Of a stretch of 64,000 bases of DNA, positions 27,058-35,821 are shown piece after piece; the stretch's first letter is position 1; every line of letters begins with the position of its first letter. The notes beneath the pieces were generated by a model, which saw nothing but the letters and a program-made list of their open reading frames with translations, searched no databases and was not told the DNA's origin. The stretch is from assembly GCA_910584345.1 (NCBI GenBank), contig CAJTZX010000010.1, positions 1 through 64,000 on the forward strand. Direction: 5' to 3'. The DNA is from an uncultured Eubacterium sp. (GTDB lineage Bacteria > Bacillota > Clostridia > Lachnospirales > Lachnospiraceae). The position numbers and the translations under genes were made by a program.

Positions 27058-28344
27058 CTACTCCGTAATTTTTCCGACCATCTGATCCAACAAATCCTGC
27101 AGCGGCATGCGGTTTGGATTGCCAGCAGCCATGGTATTCCCAAACTCTGTAATTGGTTCCCAATACTTTTGCCCGACCTTTTGCAAGACACCAAACTCTG
27201 CCTGCTCTAATGCTGCTGATATTGCCGCGTTTTTTGAAATTTCATCCGAAGCCGAAGCATTTTTATTCGAAGGCCCCCGCTCTGCCCGTTCGAAACGTAA
27301 TTTCTGGCTTTCCTCACTAGACAAATATTCCGCCAGCTTTTCGGCCCAAACTTTCTGTTTGGAATAAGCATTCACCCCGAGCAGACGATACCCGGTAAAA
27401 GACGACATCTGCACCTGTTTGCCGGCACACGTATACGTCGGCATTTTACAAGCGCCATAATCTTCCCCAAACGCCTGCTTCACCGTAGCAATGTCCCATA
27501 CACCGCTGACCGCCGCAATGGCCGTACCATCTTTTACTGCCAAAGCCACAGCCGATGTATTCAAAAATCCCGGATTTCTGGCAACAGAAAGCATCCCTTT
27601 AGCTACATCCAGTCCGGTAATTTCACCTTCCGCCTGATTCCAATCGCAAAGATTCGTCAGACCGTCTTCATTTAATTGAAGCGTCAATCCCGTATTTCCA
27701 AAAAATGAATATAAATACCAGCCGCTAGACCAGTCCATTGCAAATTTCTTGCCATTTTGCGCACAGATTTCCAAAATCCGATCTAATGTCTGCACATCCT
27801 GTTTGGTAAAATATGCTTTATCATAATACAAAAAATATCCATTGTCAGCAGTAAGTGGATATGCATACATCTTCCCATCCACTGAAGCTGCTTCTACTGC
27901 TCCTTCTAAATTCGCAGCGGCAATCGTATCCGCATTCGTAACCTCTTCCAGCACTCCCGACGATACCATTGTCAGCAGTTGGTCGTCCGGCAGGCAAAAT
28001 ACATCCGCACCGTTATTTACATCCGCTAAAAACACATCCTTACATTCGGATGCCGCAATCGGTTCACATTCCACTTTCATAGTTACTTCGCTTTTATGAT
28101 CGCTTACAAACGCATCGATCTGCTCCTGAAACAGCGCCATCTCCTCCTCATCACACCAGAACCGCAGATTTACATTTCCATTGTTACTGTCAGTACCGGT
28201 TGTTTCTCCGCCTTCGCTGTCTGTCTCTGTTTGACTGGCATCCGCTGTTTTCTGTGTCTCATCTGCAGATTTTTTTCCGCATCCTGCAAGATAAGCGGAT
28301 GCAAGCACAGAAATTGCCAGCATAAATCCAAATCTCTGTTTCAT
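27058..28344 (-). CDS. Extracellular solute-binding lipoprotein, family 1 (sugar type)
   Basis: 428 aa from the ATG at 28344, which has AGGAGAG about 7 nt upstream; a start 7 codons earlier lacks a site. Lipobox LAGC (Cys22), then an acidic Ser/Thr linker. The body follows the maltose/sn-glycerol-3-phosphate binding-protein pattern (GADVFCLPDDQLLTMV, YAYPLTADNGYFLYYDKAYF, GTAIAAVSGVWDIA). No permease or ATPase gene is adjacent. The next gene is a chemoreceptor, so a sensing rather than an import role is plausible. Substrate unknown. Confidence 0.85.
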   Translation of the reverse strand: MKQRFGFMLAISVLASAYLAGCGKKSADETQKTADASQTETDSEGGETTGTDSNNGNVNLRFWCDEEEMALFQEQIDAFVSDHKSEVTMKVECEPIAASECKDVFLADVNNGADVFCLPDDQLLTMVSSGVLEEVTNADTIAAANLEGAVEAASVDGKMYAYPLTADNGYFLYYDKAYFTKQDVQTLDRILEICAQNGKKFAMDWSSGWYLYSFFGNTGLTLQLNEDGLTNLCDWNQAEGEITGLDVAKGMLSVARNPGFLNTSAVALAVKDGTAIAAVSGVWDIATVKQAFGEDYGACKMPTYTCAGKQVQMSSFTGYRLLGVNAYSKQKVWAEKLAEYLSSEESQKLRFERAERGPSNKNASASDEISKNAAISAALEQAEFGVLQKVGQKYWEPITEFGNTMAAGNPNRMPLQDLLDQMVGKITE

Positions 28345-28365
28345 ACACACTCTCCTCTTTCCCAT

Positions 28366-28578
28366 TTTAATTTTCCCGTTTGTAACATTTCCCTTTCATA
28401 CTTATCCCTATGTAATAGAATAACAGATTTTATGCTGAAATACTACCTTCTTTTGTGTAAACTTTCATCATGCAACAGTCAGATGCGTAACAGTTCAAAT
28501 AACCCATTGAACCAATATCATTTATTTTGGCACAGTTCCTTAACAAATTTTCGAACAGCTCTGCACCTGACACAGCGC
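28366..28578. other. Intergenic region with a dispersed repeat copy
   Basis: No gene seen. GTAACAGTTCAAATAACCC at 28487-28505 continues CATTGAAC, which forms GTTCAA/TTGAAC. It lies upstream of the solute-binding protein gene and behind the LRR protein terminator. Confidence 0.6.
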
Positions 28579-28612
28579 AAAAAAACCGCCCGGTGTTTCC
28601 ACCGGACGGTTG
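28579..28612 (-). terminator. Terminator of the LRR surface protein
   Basis: On the minus strand, AACCGTCCGGTG and CACCGGGCGGTT form a strong stem (one mismatch) followed by seven T residues. Confidence 0.92.
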
Positions 28613-28619
28613 AATCCGT

Positions 28620-31172
28620 TTAGCTGCTCCATGTACCATACAAAGTTTGATTGCCTGATTTCTTATAGCTGCGCACCCTTACATAATACTTTTTGCCTGA
28701 TTTTAGCTTTTTAAACGTATAGGAAGTATCTGTCAGCTTCTTAGTTTTCACATTTTTCTTAAATTTCTTATCCGTGCTGATTTGAACCTGATACCCCGAC
28801 GCCATCTTATCCTTTGTCCATTTCACTTTCAGCTTTTTGCCTGTCGCGTCCTTTACTGTCTCTACCGACTGCTTCTTTGGACTTACTTTTACAGTCACCT
28901 TCTTAGATACGTCTCCGGCCCTGATCGTTATCGTAACAACTCCGGTACCTTTCATCGTTACCTTACCCGTTTTTTTATTCACAGTGGCAATTTTCGGATT
29001 AGAACTGGTAAAAGTTACCTTGCCCTCAGATGCCACATCGATTTTAAATGACTTTGCGCCGTATGCAACCTTATACATCGTTTTCTTACAGGTAATGGAT
29101 ATCTCCGGTTTTGGTTCTTCAGGCTTTGGCTCTTGCGGTTTTGGTTCTTCCGGTTTTGGAATTTCCGTATCAACGTTGCTTTCTGTTTTATCATCCTCTT
29201 GCGTTTTGTCATTATTTTCGGTTTTATCGCCGCTTGCGGAATGATTGCCGCTGCCGGAATTGTTACCGCCGAAATAATTACTGCCACCATAATTACCGCC
29301 ACCATAATTGCTGCCGCTGGAACTGCCACCGCCGGAACTGTTACTGCCGCCAGAACTATTGTTTCCTCCAGAGCTATTTCCACCAGAACTGCCGCCGCTG
29401 CCAGAGCTGTCTCCATTGTTGTTGTCACCGCCATTATCTGTATCCGGCGGAGTAGTTGGACTGTAATTGTAATGTACATTCACTTTTGACACTTGTGTTG
29501 CCGTATCTCCCAATTTTTGTATGCTGTTCCACTGATCTTCGGTGCCGGTATAGTATATATCTTTCAGCGCACTATTTGAAAATGCAGCTATACCGATTGT
29601 TGTCACACTATCCGGAATAATGAGCTCTGTCAATCCACTGCAGGAAGCAAACGCCTGTGCTCCTATGCTTTGTGCACCTTTTGGAATTTCTACTTTCGCA
29701 AGCATCATACAATTCCAAAACATGCCATCACCAATACGGTCTATATTTTGAGGTAATGTTACACTTGTCAGCTTATAGCATTGCATAAACAAATTATCAC
29801 CCAGCTTTACCTGATTGCTGCCTGCAGCAAATGTCGCATTTGTCATTTCCTGGCATTGGAAAAATGCTGCCGCGCCCACCTCTAAAATACTGGCAGGTAA
29901 TGCTATAGAGGTAAGATTTTTGCAAGCTTGGAAGGCACTTTGGCAGATTGTTTCCACCCCTTCTGAAATAACTGCTGATTTAAGATTTGGACATTCCTGA
30001 AAAGCGTTGTCACCGATCGTTTTCACATTGCCAGGAATTGTCACGGCAAGAATCGAAGATCCGCGAAAAGCGCTGTTGCCGATCGCTGTCACACTAGATG
30101 AAATCTCTGCACTAAGAACCCCACAGTCCCAAAAGGCGCAGGAACCAATACTGGTAACACCTTCCTCAATAACAACTTTTCGGATTTTTGCGCTTTTATC
30201 ATTCCAAGGCTGTTCGCTTGCACTGCTAAAATCCGGCATCGCTCCGCTGCCAGAAATCGTCATGATGCCCGCTTTCGTCAAATTCCAATTAAGTCCCCCT
30301 TCCAAAACTCCTGCTCCGATTGAAGTATTGGCATCCGGATCCTCCGGTGAAACATATCCTTCTGGGTAACGGGTAATATAGTGGCTGGTCTGACTCATTA
30401 CCTCTTCCTTAGAAATTCCACGTCCCCAGTGAACTTTGCCTTTATGATCTCCGCTGCTGATATTTCCCTCGGCAACAATCACACCAGCCTCGCTCACCTC
30501 AAGCACAATCACGGTATGAACATCACCATTGACCCGCAAAATATCTCCAGGCTTGATATCCTCATATGTAAACCCGCCTGCTGCATACATCCTGGCTGGC
30601 AAACTGCCAAACGCCTCATCGCTGAGTCTAAAAGCAAAAGCAACACAGCCCACTGCGCTGATATTCGCACCGTCAAGAGGTCCACCTTTCCAATGGTAAT
30701 CATCTCCTTTTATATCTGGATACGGTACTTTATTTGTCCAATCCTCTCCCTCCTTATATTCATCCTGATCCTTCAGTGCGATCATAGCGTCATAGACTTG
30801 CGTCGGAGTAGGAATCAAGCTATTGTTTGTGACCGTTCCGGACGTGGAATCTCCCCCAGACGGTTCTCCTTCAGACGGATTAGCTTCTGTTGGATCTTTC
30901 TCAGATGGATTAGCTTCTGTCGGATCTTTTTCAGATGGACTTTCTCCTGCCGGATCTTTCTCAGATGGATTCTCTCCTGTTGAATCTTTCTCAGATGGAT
31001 TCTCTCCCGGCTGCTCTTCCCCGGAAGGGCTCTCTCCTGCCGGTTCTCCCCCAGCAAGTTTCTCCTGAGAAGTTTCTTCCTGAGTAGTTTCTTCCTGCAA
31101 TGCGTATGCCACTGACTGAGAAGAAACGCACAGGCACAACGCTAAAGTAACTGAAAGAATTCGTTTTTTCAA
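28620..31172 (-). CDS. Large secreted protein: CHAP-like domain, BspA-type LRRs, Big_2, Fn3
   Basis: 850 aa with a TTG start (31172) behind AAGGGGG. Signal peptide ends near VAYALQ. Order: a repetitive Glu/Pro/Ser stalk (about 26-112) built of 10-residue units; a CHAP/NlpC-like domain (about 113-275) with VGCVAFAFRLSD (candidate catalytic Cys) and GDVHTVIVLE (candidate His); six or more BspA-type LRR_5 repeats (about 315-560; IGDNAFQECPNLKS pattern); a Gly/Ser-rich linker and KPEEPKPQEPKP stalk; a Big_2 domain (FTSSNPKIATVNKKTGKVTM); and a C-terminal Fn3-like domain (GYQVQISTDKKFKK). No LPXTG. Probably a wall-associated adhesin or peptidoglycan-active enzyme; activity is inferred only. Confidence 0.8.
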   Translation of the reverse strand: MKKRILSVTLALCLCVSSQSVAYALQEETTQEETSQEKLAGGEPAGESPSGEEQPGENPSEKDSTGENPSEKDPAGESPSEKDPTEANPSEKDPTEANPSEGEPSGGDSTSGTVTNNSLIPTPTQVYDAMIALKDQDEYKEGEDWTNKVPYPDIKGDDYHWKGGPLDGANISAVGCVAFAFRLSDEAFGSLPARMYAAGGFTYEDIKPGDILRVNGDVHTVIVLEVSEAGVIVAEGNISSGDHKGKVHWGRGISKEEVMSQTSHYITRYPEGYVSPEDPDANTSIGAGVLEGGLNWNLTKAGIMTISGSGAMPDFSSASEQPWNDKSAKIRKVVIEEGVTSIGSCAFWDCGVLSAEISSSVTAIGNSAFRGSSILAVTIPGNVKTIGDNAFQECPNLKSAVISEGVETICQSAFQACKNLTSIALPASILEVGAAAFFQCQEMTNATFAAGSNQVKLGDNLFMQCYKLTSVTLPQNIDRIGDGMFWNCMMLAKVEIPKGAQSIGAQAFASCSGLTELIIPDSVTTIGIAAFSNSALKDIYYTGTEDQWNSIQKLGDTATQVSKVNVHYNYSPTTPPDTDNGGDNNNGDSSGSGGSSGGNSSGGNNSSGGSNSSGGGSSSGSNYGGGNYGGSNYFGGNNSGSGNHSASGDKTENNDKTQEDDKTESNVDTEIPKPEEPKPQEPKPEEPKPEISITCKKTMYKVAYGAKSFKIDVASEGKVTFTSSNPKIATVNKKTGKVTMKGTGVVTITIRAGDVSKKVTVKVSPKKQSVETVKDATGKKLKVKWTKDKMASGYQVQISTDKKFKKNVKTKKLTDTSYTFKKLKSGKKYYVRVRSYKKSGNQTLYGTWSS
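30871..31020. repeat. 30-bp tandem repeat, five copies, coding
   Basis: Units start at 30871, 30901, 30931, 30961 and 30991, each beginning TCAGAYGGA. They encode 10-residue NPSEKDPTEA-type units of the stalk. The unit length keeps the frame, so copy number could vary. There are no spacers, so this is not a CRISPR array. Confidence 0.85.
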
Positions 31173-31224
31173 TTGTACAACCCCCTTATTTTATTTTGGA
31201 AAATTCAGGATACTACCCCTTTTT

Positions 31225-31253
31225 AATATATTGTTATTTTTCTGCTTTGTCAA
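31225..31253 (-). promoter_or_regulatory. Promoter of the LRR surface protein
   Basis: Minus strand: TTGACA (31253-31248), 17-bp spacer, TATATT (31230-31225), about 52 bp before the TTG start. Confidence 0.75.
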
Positions 31254-31394
31254 TAGTTATCACTTCTTAAATGTTTATCATATATATACAACCGTTACAG
31301 ATAAAAAAATTTTTAAAAAAGACTTGTATTTTTTTCCTGTTTATGCTAGACTATACAAGTCGCAGGTAATAAGCGTCTGATTTATTTGTATAAT

Positions 31395-31467
<73 letters not shown>

Positions 31468-31525
31468 TTTCTTTTTTGTGAATCCGTTGTTCGGATTCAT
31501 TTATTTTATTACGGAGGAAGTTGTT

Positions 31526-31963
31526 ATGAAACCTGCAACACTTGCAAAAACTCTGGAAGAAATGATTCAGGAAACAAAAAAAGGCCACCTCAACTGGCTA
31601 ATCGAGCTTCAATCCACAGACGGTCTTGCGCCATCTCTAAAGCACCGCATCACAGAAGACGAAAAAGAATGGATTGTAGATGAATGCTTTATTTCCTTTT
31701 ATTGCAAATTTCACGGCAAAGATTATTTGATGATTACTTATGAACATATCAAACAATATAAAGATCAGGTACGATCAGACAATTTGATTTTCATGCCGCC
31801 TTTAAACGTACGTTATTTTGATGTCGGCATTCTCTCCCCATACATTGTAGATGCGGATGCAGTTTTGCTTGACCGCTTTCATCAATTGTGGCTGCTTATG
31901 CTAGATAGTTCTAAGAAAAAAGACGGACATGTAACCTTTAAAGTTTTTGATCCTTATGAATAA
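31526..31963 (+). CDS. Hypothetical protein (145 aa)
   Basis: ATG 31526 follows GGAGGAAG. Cytoplasmic alpha/beta protein with an N-terminal helix, DEKEWIVDECFISFYCKFHGK and MPPLNVRYFDVGILSPYIVD. It starts about 60 bp after the tRNA gene and may be read from the same promoter. No family recognised. Confidence 0.7.
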   Translation: MKPATLAKTLEEMIQETKKGHLNWLIELQSTDGLAPSLKHRITEDEKEWIVDECFISFYCKFHGKDYLMITYEHIKQYKDQVRSDNLIFMPPLNVRYFDVGILSPYIVDADAVLLDRFHQLWLLMLDSSKKKDGHVTFKVFDPYE

Positions 31964-32020
31964 ACAGCTACCTGCTGATATTTAAAAAAGGCGTCAGCAT
32001 TTTAAGTTGTCGCCCTCTAA

Positions 32021-32051
32021 AGGCATACAGCTTCTACAACTGTATGTCTCT
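32021..32051 (+). terminator. Probable terminator after the 145-aa gene
   Basis: CATACAG pairs with CTGTATG around a short loop, followed by TCTCTATTTTTCTA. Confidence 0.55.
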
Positions 32052-32148
32052 ATTTTTCTATATAGGTTATTTTCGACTCCATAGCAAAATACCATTTTTT
32101 CAAAATATCCAACGCATGCAGAAGGGACTGTTCGTGTCGTTCATCCAT
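32050..32148 (-). CDS. Possible 32-aa small protein
   Basis: ATG 32148 on the minus strand has AGGGAG about 8 nt upstream and an open frame of 32 codons (starts MDERHEQSLLHALDILKKWY). It is charged and helical. There is no homology that I can name. It sits alone in the gap between the 145-aa gene and the potABCD operon. Confidence 0.35.
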   Translation of the reverse strand: MDERHEQSLLHALDILKKWYFAMESKITYIEK

Positions 32149-32427
32149 TTTACAACTCCCTTTCTATCAAACAAAAATAATATATTTTCTTTTACAGTTT
32201 CTATAACTTTTTAAAGTTCTCCATTGTTTTTTACGTAATTTCTAAATCGGTATTTGGCGTTATTACACCTCTCACATAAAGATTTATGAACTATCTATAC
32301 TATAGCATAATGAGAACACAAAGTCTATCGTGATATTGAACTATATATTTAAATTGTATTTTTTTATTTTTTGAAAAGGTTCATTTCGACAAAAAAAGAA
32401 TCCAGCGAATTTTTTTAAAAAAACATA
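32149..32427. other. AT-rich intergenic region upstream of the regulator-pot operon
   Basis: Nothing gene-like seen; poly-A/T tracts only, up to the operon promoter at 32428. Confidence 0.5.
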
Positions 32428-32456
32428 TTGACATTTCTCTGTTTATCTTACATAAT
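32428..32456 (+). promoter_or_regulatory. Promoter of the regulator-potABCD operon
   Basis: TTGACA (32428-32433), 17-bp spacer, CATAAT (32451-32456). A palindrome lies at the likely start of transcription. Confidence 0.75.
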
Positions 32457-32467
32457 AGTCTTCGACT

Positions 32468-32486
32468 TGTTTATTAACAGTAAACA
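32468..32486 (+). promoter_or_regulatory. Candidate operator at the start of the pot operon
   Basis: TGTTTA-TTAACAG-TAAACA is a perfect 6-bp inverted repeat with a 7-bp centre, placed roughly +5 to +23 relative to the predicted start site. It is well placed for autorepression by the XRE-cupin protein encoded first in the operon. Confidence 0.5.
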
Positions 32487-32523
32487 CAAAATTCATTATT
32501 ACATTTACACAAGGAGGCACTTT

Positions 32524-33060
32524 ATGGATATCGGACACCGTATGAAAGAACTCCGCATCCAATACGGACTTACACAGCAGGAACTGGCAGACCGCTCCGA
32601 GTTATCCAAAGGCTTTATTTCTCAGCTGGAACGTGGACTGACCACCCCATCGATTGGAACTTTGCTGGATATTATCCAATGCTTGGGCACGACTCCGGCC
32701 GAATTTTTTACCGATGACGAACCGGAACAAATTGTTTTTTCACCGGAAGACTATTTTGAAAAGGATTATAAAAAGCGAAGCTGCCACGTTGAATGGCTCA
32801 TTCCAAATGCACAAAAAAATGCAATGGAACCTGTTTTGCTCACACTCGCCCCCGGAGGAAAATCAGAAACGCTTTCTCCGCAGGAAAGCGAGGAATTTGG
32901 CTATGTGTTAAGCGGCGCCATTCGACTGCATTATGGTACGAGAATTTACATTGTCCGTGCAGGAGAATCTTTTTATTTTAACGCCGGCAAAAAACATTAT
33001 ATCGAAGCGTATCAGGAAGAAGCGAAGCTGATCTGGGTCAGCACCCCGCCCTGCTTCTGA
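32524..33060 (+). CDS. XRE-family regulator with C-terminal cupin (PuuR-like)
   Basis: 178 aa. Residues about 7-60 are an HTH_3 domain (LRIQYGLTQQELADRSELSKGFISQLERG). Residues about 105-175 are a cupin_2 barrel (LAPGGKSE, EEFGYVLSGAIRLHYG, AGESFYFNAGKKHYIEA). Proteins of this architecture, such as PuuR, sense small molecules including polyamines and repress adjacent transport or catabolic genes. ATG 32524 has AAGGAGG upstream. potA starts 26 bp downstream, so it is the first gene of the operon and the likely local regulator. Confidence 0.88.
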   Translation: MDIGHRMKELRIQYGLTQQELADRSELSKGFISQLERGLTTPSIGTLLDIIQCLGTTPAEFFTDDEPEQIVFSPEDYFEKDYKKRSCHVEWLIPNAQKNAMEPVLLTLAPGGKSETLSPQESEEFGYVLSGAIRLHYGTRIYIVRAGESFYFNAGKKHYIEAYQEEAKLIWVSTPPCF

Positions 33061-33086
33061 TTTGAAATTCATTTGGGAGGTTACTT

Positions 33087-34160
33087 ATGGAAAAAGAATT
33101 GATTGAACTGTCGCATATTTCAAAATCCTTTGATGGAGATCTTATTTTAGATGATTTAGACCTGACGATACATGAAAATGAATTTGTAACCTTGTTAGGT
33201 CCGTCAGGCTGTGGGAAAACGACTACTTTGCGGCTCATTGGAGGATTTGAAACGCCTGATGCAGGCAAGATTATTTTTGACGGAACAGACATTACTTTGC
33301 TTCCGCCAAATGAACGTAAGCTGAATACCGTATTTCAAAAATATGCACTGTTCAGCCATATGTCTATTGCAGAAAATATCGCTTTTGGTCTGAAAATCAG
33401 CAAAAAAAGCAAAGCCTATATTCAGGATAAAATTAAATATGCACTAAAGCTGGTAAATTTAGATGGATTTGAGCAGCGCAGTGTCGATTCTTTAAGCGGC
33501 GGACAGCAACAGCGGATTGCCATTGCTCGTGCGATCGTAAACGAACCAAAAGTCCTGCTTTTAGACGAACCTCTCGGCGCTCTGGATTTGAAAATGCGGC
33601 AGGATATGCAGTATGAGCTGATTCGGCTGAAAAATGAGCTTGGCATTACATTTATTTATGTTACCCATGACCAGGAAGAAGCGCTTACGATGTCAGATAC
33701 GATTGTTGTTATGAACCAGGGCTACATCCAGCAAATCGGCGCACCGGAAGATATTTATAATGAGCCGGTCAACGCCTTTGTAGCAGATTTTATCGGAGAA
33801 AGCAATATTATAGATGGTATGATGGTACGTGACAAGCTGGTGCGTGTCCTGGATGTAGATTTAGAATGCGTAGATACCGGCTTTGGCAGCAATCGGCCGG
33901 TAGACGTCGTTATCCGTCCTGAAGACCTTATCATTACCGATCCTTTCGATGGATTTTATCATGGATGTATTACGTCTGTTATTTTTAAAGGCGTTCATTA
34001 TGAAATCGAGGTTACTGCAAACGGATATGACTGGCTGATCCATACGACAGAATACCATGAACCTGGAAAAGAAGTCGGACTGCGGGTTATTCCATTTAAC
34101 ATCCAAATTATGAACAAACCTGAATCCAGTGATGAAAAGGTGGTGGAGACAGATGCGTAG
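33087..34160 (+). CDS. potA: Spermidine/putrescine ABC transporter, ATPase
   Basis: 357 aa. Walker A GPSGCGKTTT, signature LSGGQQQRIAIARA, Walker B VLLLDEPLGALD and H-loop VTHDQEEALTMSD. The C-terminal TOBE domain (about residues 280-345) is typical of PotA/MalK-type subunits. It energises the PotB-PotC permease from the cytoplasmic side. GGGAGG precedes ATG 33087, and its last codons overlap the potB start. Confidence 0.95.
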   Translation: MEKELIELSHISKSFDGDLILDDLDLTIHENEFVTLLGPSGCGKTTTLRLIGGFETPDAGKIIFDGTDITLLPPNERKLNTVFQKYALFSHMSIAENIAFGLKISKKSKAYIQDKIKYALKLVNLDGFEQRSVDSLSGGQQQRIAIARAIVNEPKVLLLDEPLGALDLKMRQDMQYELIRLKNELGITFIYVTHDQEEALTMSDTIVVMNQGYIQQIGAPEDIYNEPVNAFVADFIGESNIIDGMMVRDKLVRVLDVDLECVDTGFGSNRPVDVVIRPEDLIITDPFDGFYHGCITSVIFKGVHYEIEVTANGYDWLIHTTEYHEPGKEVGLRVIPFNIQIMNKPESSDEKVVETDA

Positions 34161-34977
34161 ATTTGGAAAACAATTATTGGCAGGCCCTTACCTTGTCTGG
34201 ATGATCGGCTTTATTTTGCTGCCGCTGCTGCTGGTTGTATATTATGCATTTACAAACTCTGCCGGAGACTTTACGCTTGCAAATATAAGCTCTATTTTTC
34301 ATAGAGTCCATATGAAATCTTTAGGCTTATCCATAAAAATTGCACTCCAGTGCACAGTCATCTGTCTGGCACTCGCCTACCCGCTGGCAATGATATTAAA
34401 CAAAATTCATATGAAACATCAGAATTTTATTGTATTTATTTTTATCCTTCCGATGTGGATGAATTTTCTACTGCGTATCCTGGCCTGGCAGCTGCTTTTA
34501 TCCAATAACGGAATTATCAATGCGGTTTTGGACTTTTTTCATCTGCCAAATATAAATATTTTAAACACTCCAACGGCAGTCGTGTTCGGTATGGTATATG
34601 ATTTTTTGCCCTATATGATCTTACCTGTTTATAATGCGATGTCCAGAATCCGCAAAGATATTATTGAAGCCGCTCAGGATCTTGGTGCAAAAAACTATGT
34701 CATTTTTATTCGAATTATTTTTCCGCTGACACTATCTGGCGTTATGAGCGGCATCATTATGGTTTTTGTTCCTGCGCTGACCTCCTTTGCCATCTCAAAT
34801 CTGCTTGGCGGCGGCAAGGTACTGTTAATCGGCAACATTATTGAAGCTGATTTTATGCAGTTTTTTAATTGGAATCTGGGTGCCGGACTCTCACTTGTAC
34901 TGATGATTTTCGTCATTGCAAGCATGGCCATTATGAATAAACATTCTGACGATGCCGGCGGAACTGCTGTCTGGTAG
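34153..34977 (+). CDS. potB: Spermidine/putrescine ABC transporter, permease 1
   Basis: 274 aa from ATG 34153, with GGTGGAG upstream and an 8-bp overlap with potA. The alternative ATG at 34129 would overlap more and lacks a clear site. About six membrane segments. The EAA loop is visible as EAAQDLGAKNYVIFIRIIFP. The partner permease follows 41 bp later. Confidence 0.93.
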   Translation: MRRFGKQLLAGPYLVWMIGFILLPLLLVVYYAFTNSAGDFTLANISSIFHRVHMKSLGLSIKIALQCTVICLALAYPLAMILNKIHMKHQNFIVFIFILPMWMNFLLRILAWQLLLSNNGIINAVLDFFHLPNINILNTPTAVVFGMVYDFLPYMILPVYNAMSRIRKDIIEAAQDLGAKNYVIFIRIIFPLTLSGVMSGIIMVFVPALTSFAISNLLGGGKVLLIGNIIEADFMQFFNWNLGAGLSLVLMIFVIASMAIMNKHSDDAGGTAVW

Positions 34978-35018
34978 ATCAGGCGAACATGGAACGCTAA
35001 AATACGGAGGTACTACGT

Positions 35019-35807
35019 ATGTTGAAAAAAAGCATAGAACGGTGTTATCTCGCACTGATTTTTTTATTTCTTTATCTTCCAATCGCTGTGCTGATAATTC
35101 TGTCTTTTAATCATTCAAAATCCAGAGTATTCTGGGGTGGATTTACTCTGAAATGGTATCAGGAATTATTTGCCAGCAGTATGATTATGGACGCCTTTAA
35201 AACGACTATTATCGTAACAATCTTAGCATCTGTGATTGCCACATTACTGGGCACGATGGCCGCTATCGGCATTCACGCAATGAAAAAAAACAATCGTGCC
35301 ATAATGCTTGGTGCGACAAATATCCCATTGCTCAATGCCGATATCGTTACTGGTATTTCAATGATGCTCATTTTTGTCCGATTTACAAGTCTCGGTCTGC
35401 ATACTGTTCTAATTGCACATATTACCTTTGATATTCCCTATGTGATATTAAATGTGCTTCCAAAGCTGAACCAGACAAGCAAATCGACCTATGAGGCCGC
35501 TTTAGACCTCGGTGCAAAGCCCGTTTATGCATTTTTTAAAATTATCTGGCCACAGATCAGTCCGGGTGTGCTTTCCGGTTTTTTAATGTCCGTTACGATG
35601 TCGCTGGACGATTTCAGCATTACTTATTTTACAAAAGGAGCTGGTGTCAATACTCTTTCGACAATGATCTACACCGAGCTTCGCAAAGGAATTGTGCCGC
35701 AGATGTATGCGCTTTCGACAATTTTGTTTTTTATAGCGTTTGCATTGCTGCTTGTTATCAATTTTCGTTCAAACCGTGCCAGAAAACAGGCAGAACAGCG
35801 CATATGA
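35019..35807 (+). CDS. potC: Spermidine/putrescine ABC transporter, permease 2
   Basis: 262 aa, six membrane segments. EAA motif YEAALDLGAKPVYAFFKIIWP and the PotC-like MSVTMSLDDFSITYFT segment. GGAGG lies 8 nt before ATG 35019. It pairs with PotB to form the membrane pore. Confidence 0.95.
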   Translation: MLKKSIERCYLALIFLFLYLPIAVLIILSFNHSKSRVFWGGFTLKWYQELFASSMIMDAFKTTIIVTILASVIATLLGTMAAIGIHAMKKNNRAIMLGATNIPLLNADIVTGISMMLIFVRFTSLGLHTVLIAHITFDIPYVILNVLPKLNQTSKSTYEAALDLGAKPVYAFFKIIWPQISPGVLSGFLMSVTMSLDDFSITYFTKGAGVNTLSTMIYTELRKGIVPQMYALSTILFFIAFALLLVINFRSNRARKQAEQRI

Positions 35808-35821
35808 AAGGAGTCCCTGTT

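Noticed and set aside
28782..30983. Several plus-strand frames opposite the LRR protein
   Set aside because: Antisense shadows of a repetitive gene; composition mirrors the repeats and no starts or ribosome sites are seen.
30871..31020. Regular 30-bp repeats as a CRISPR array
   Set aside because: The repeats are directly tandem with no spacers and encode in-frame 10-residue units of a surface protein; no cas genes are nearby.
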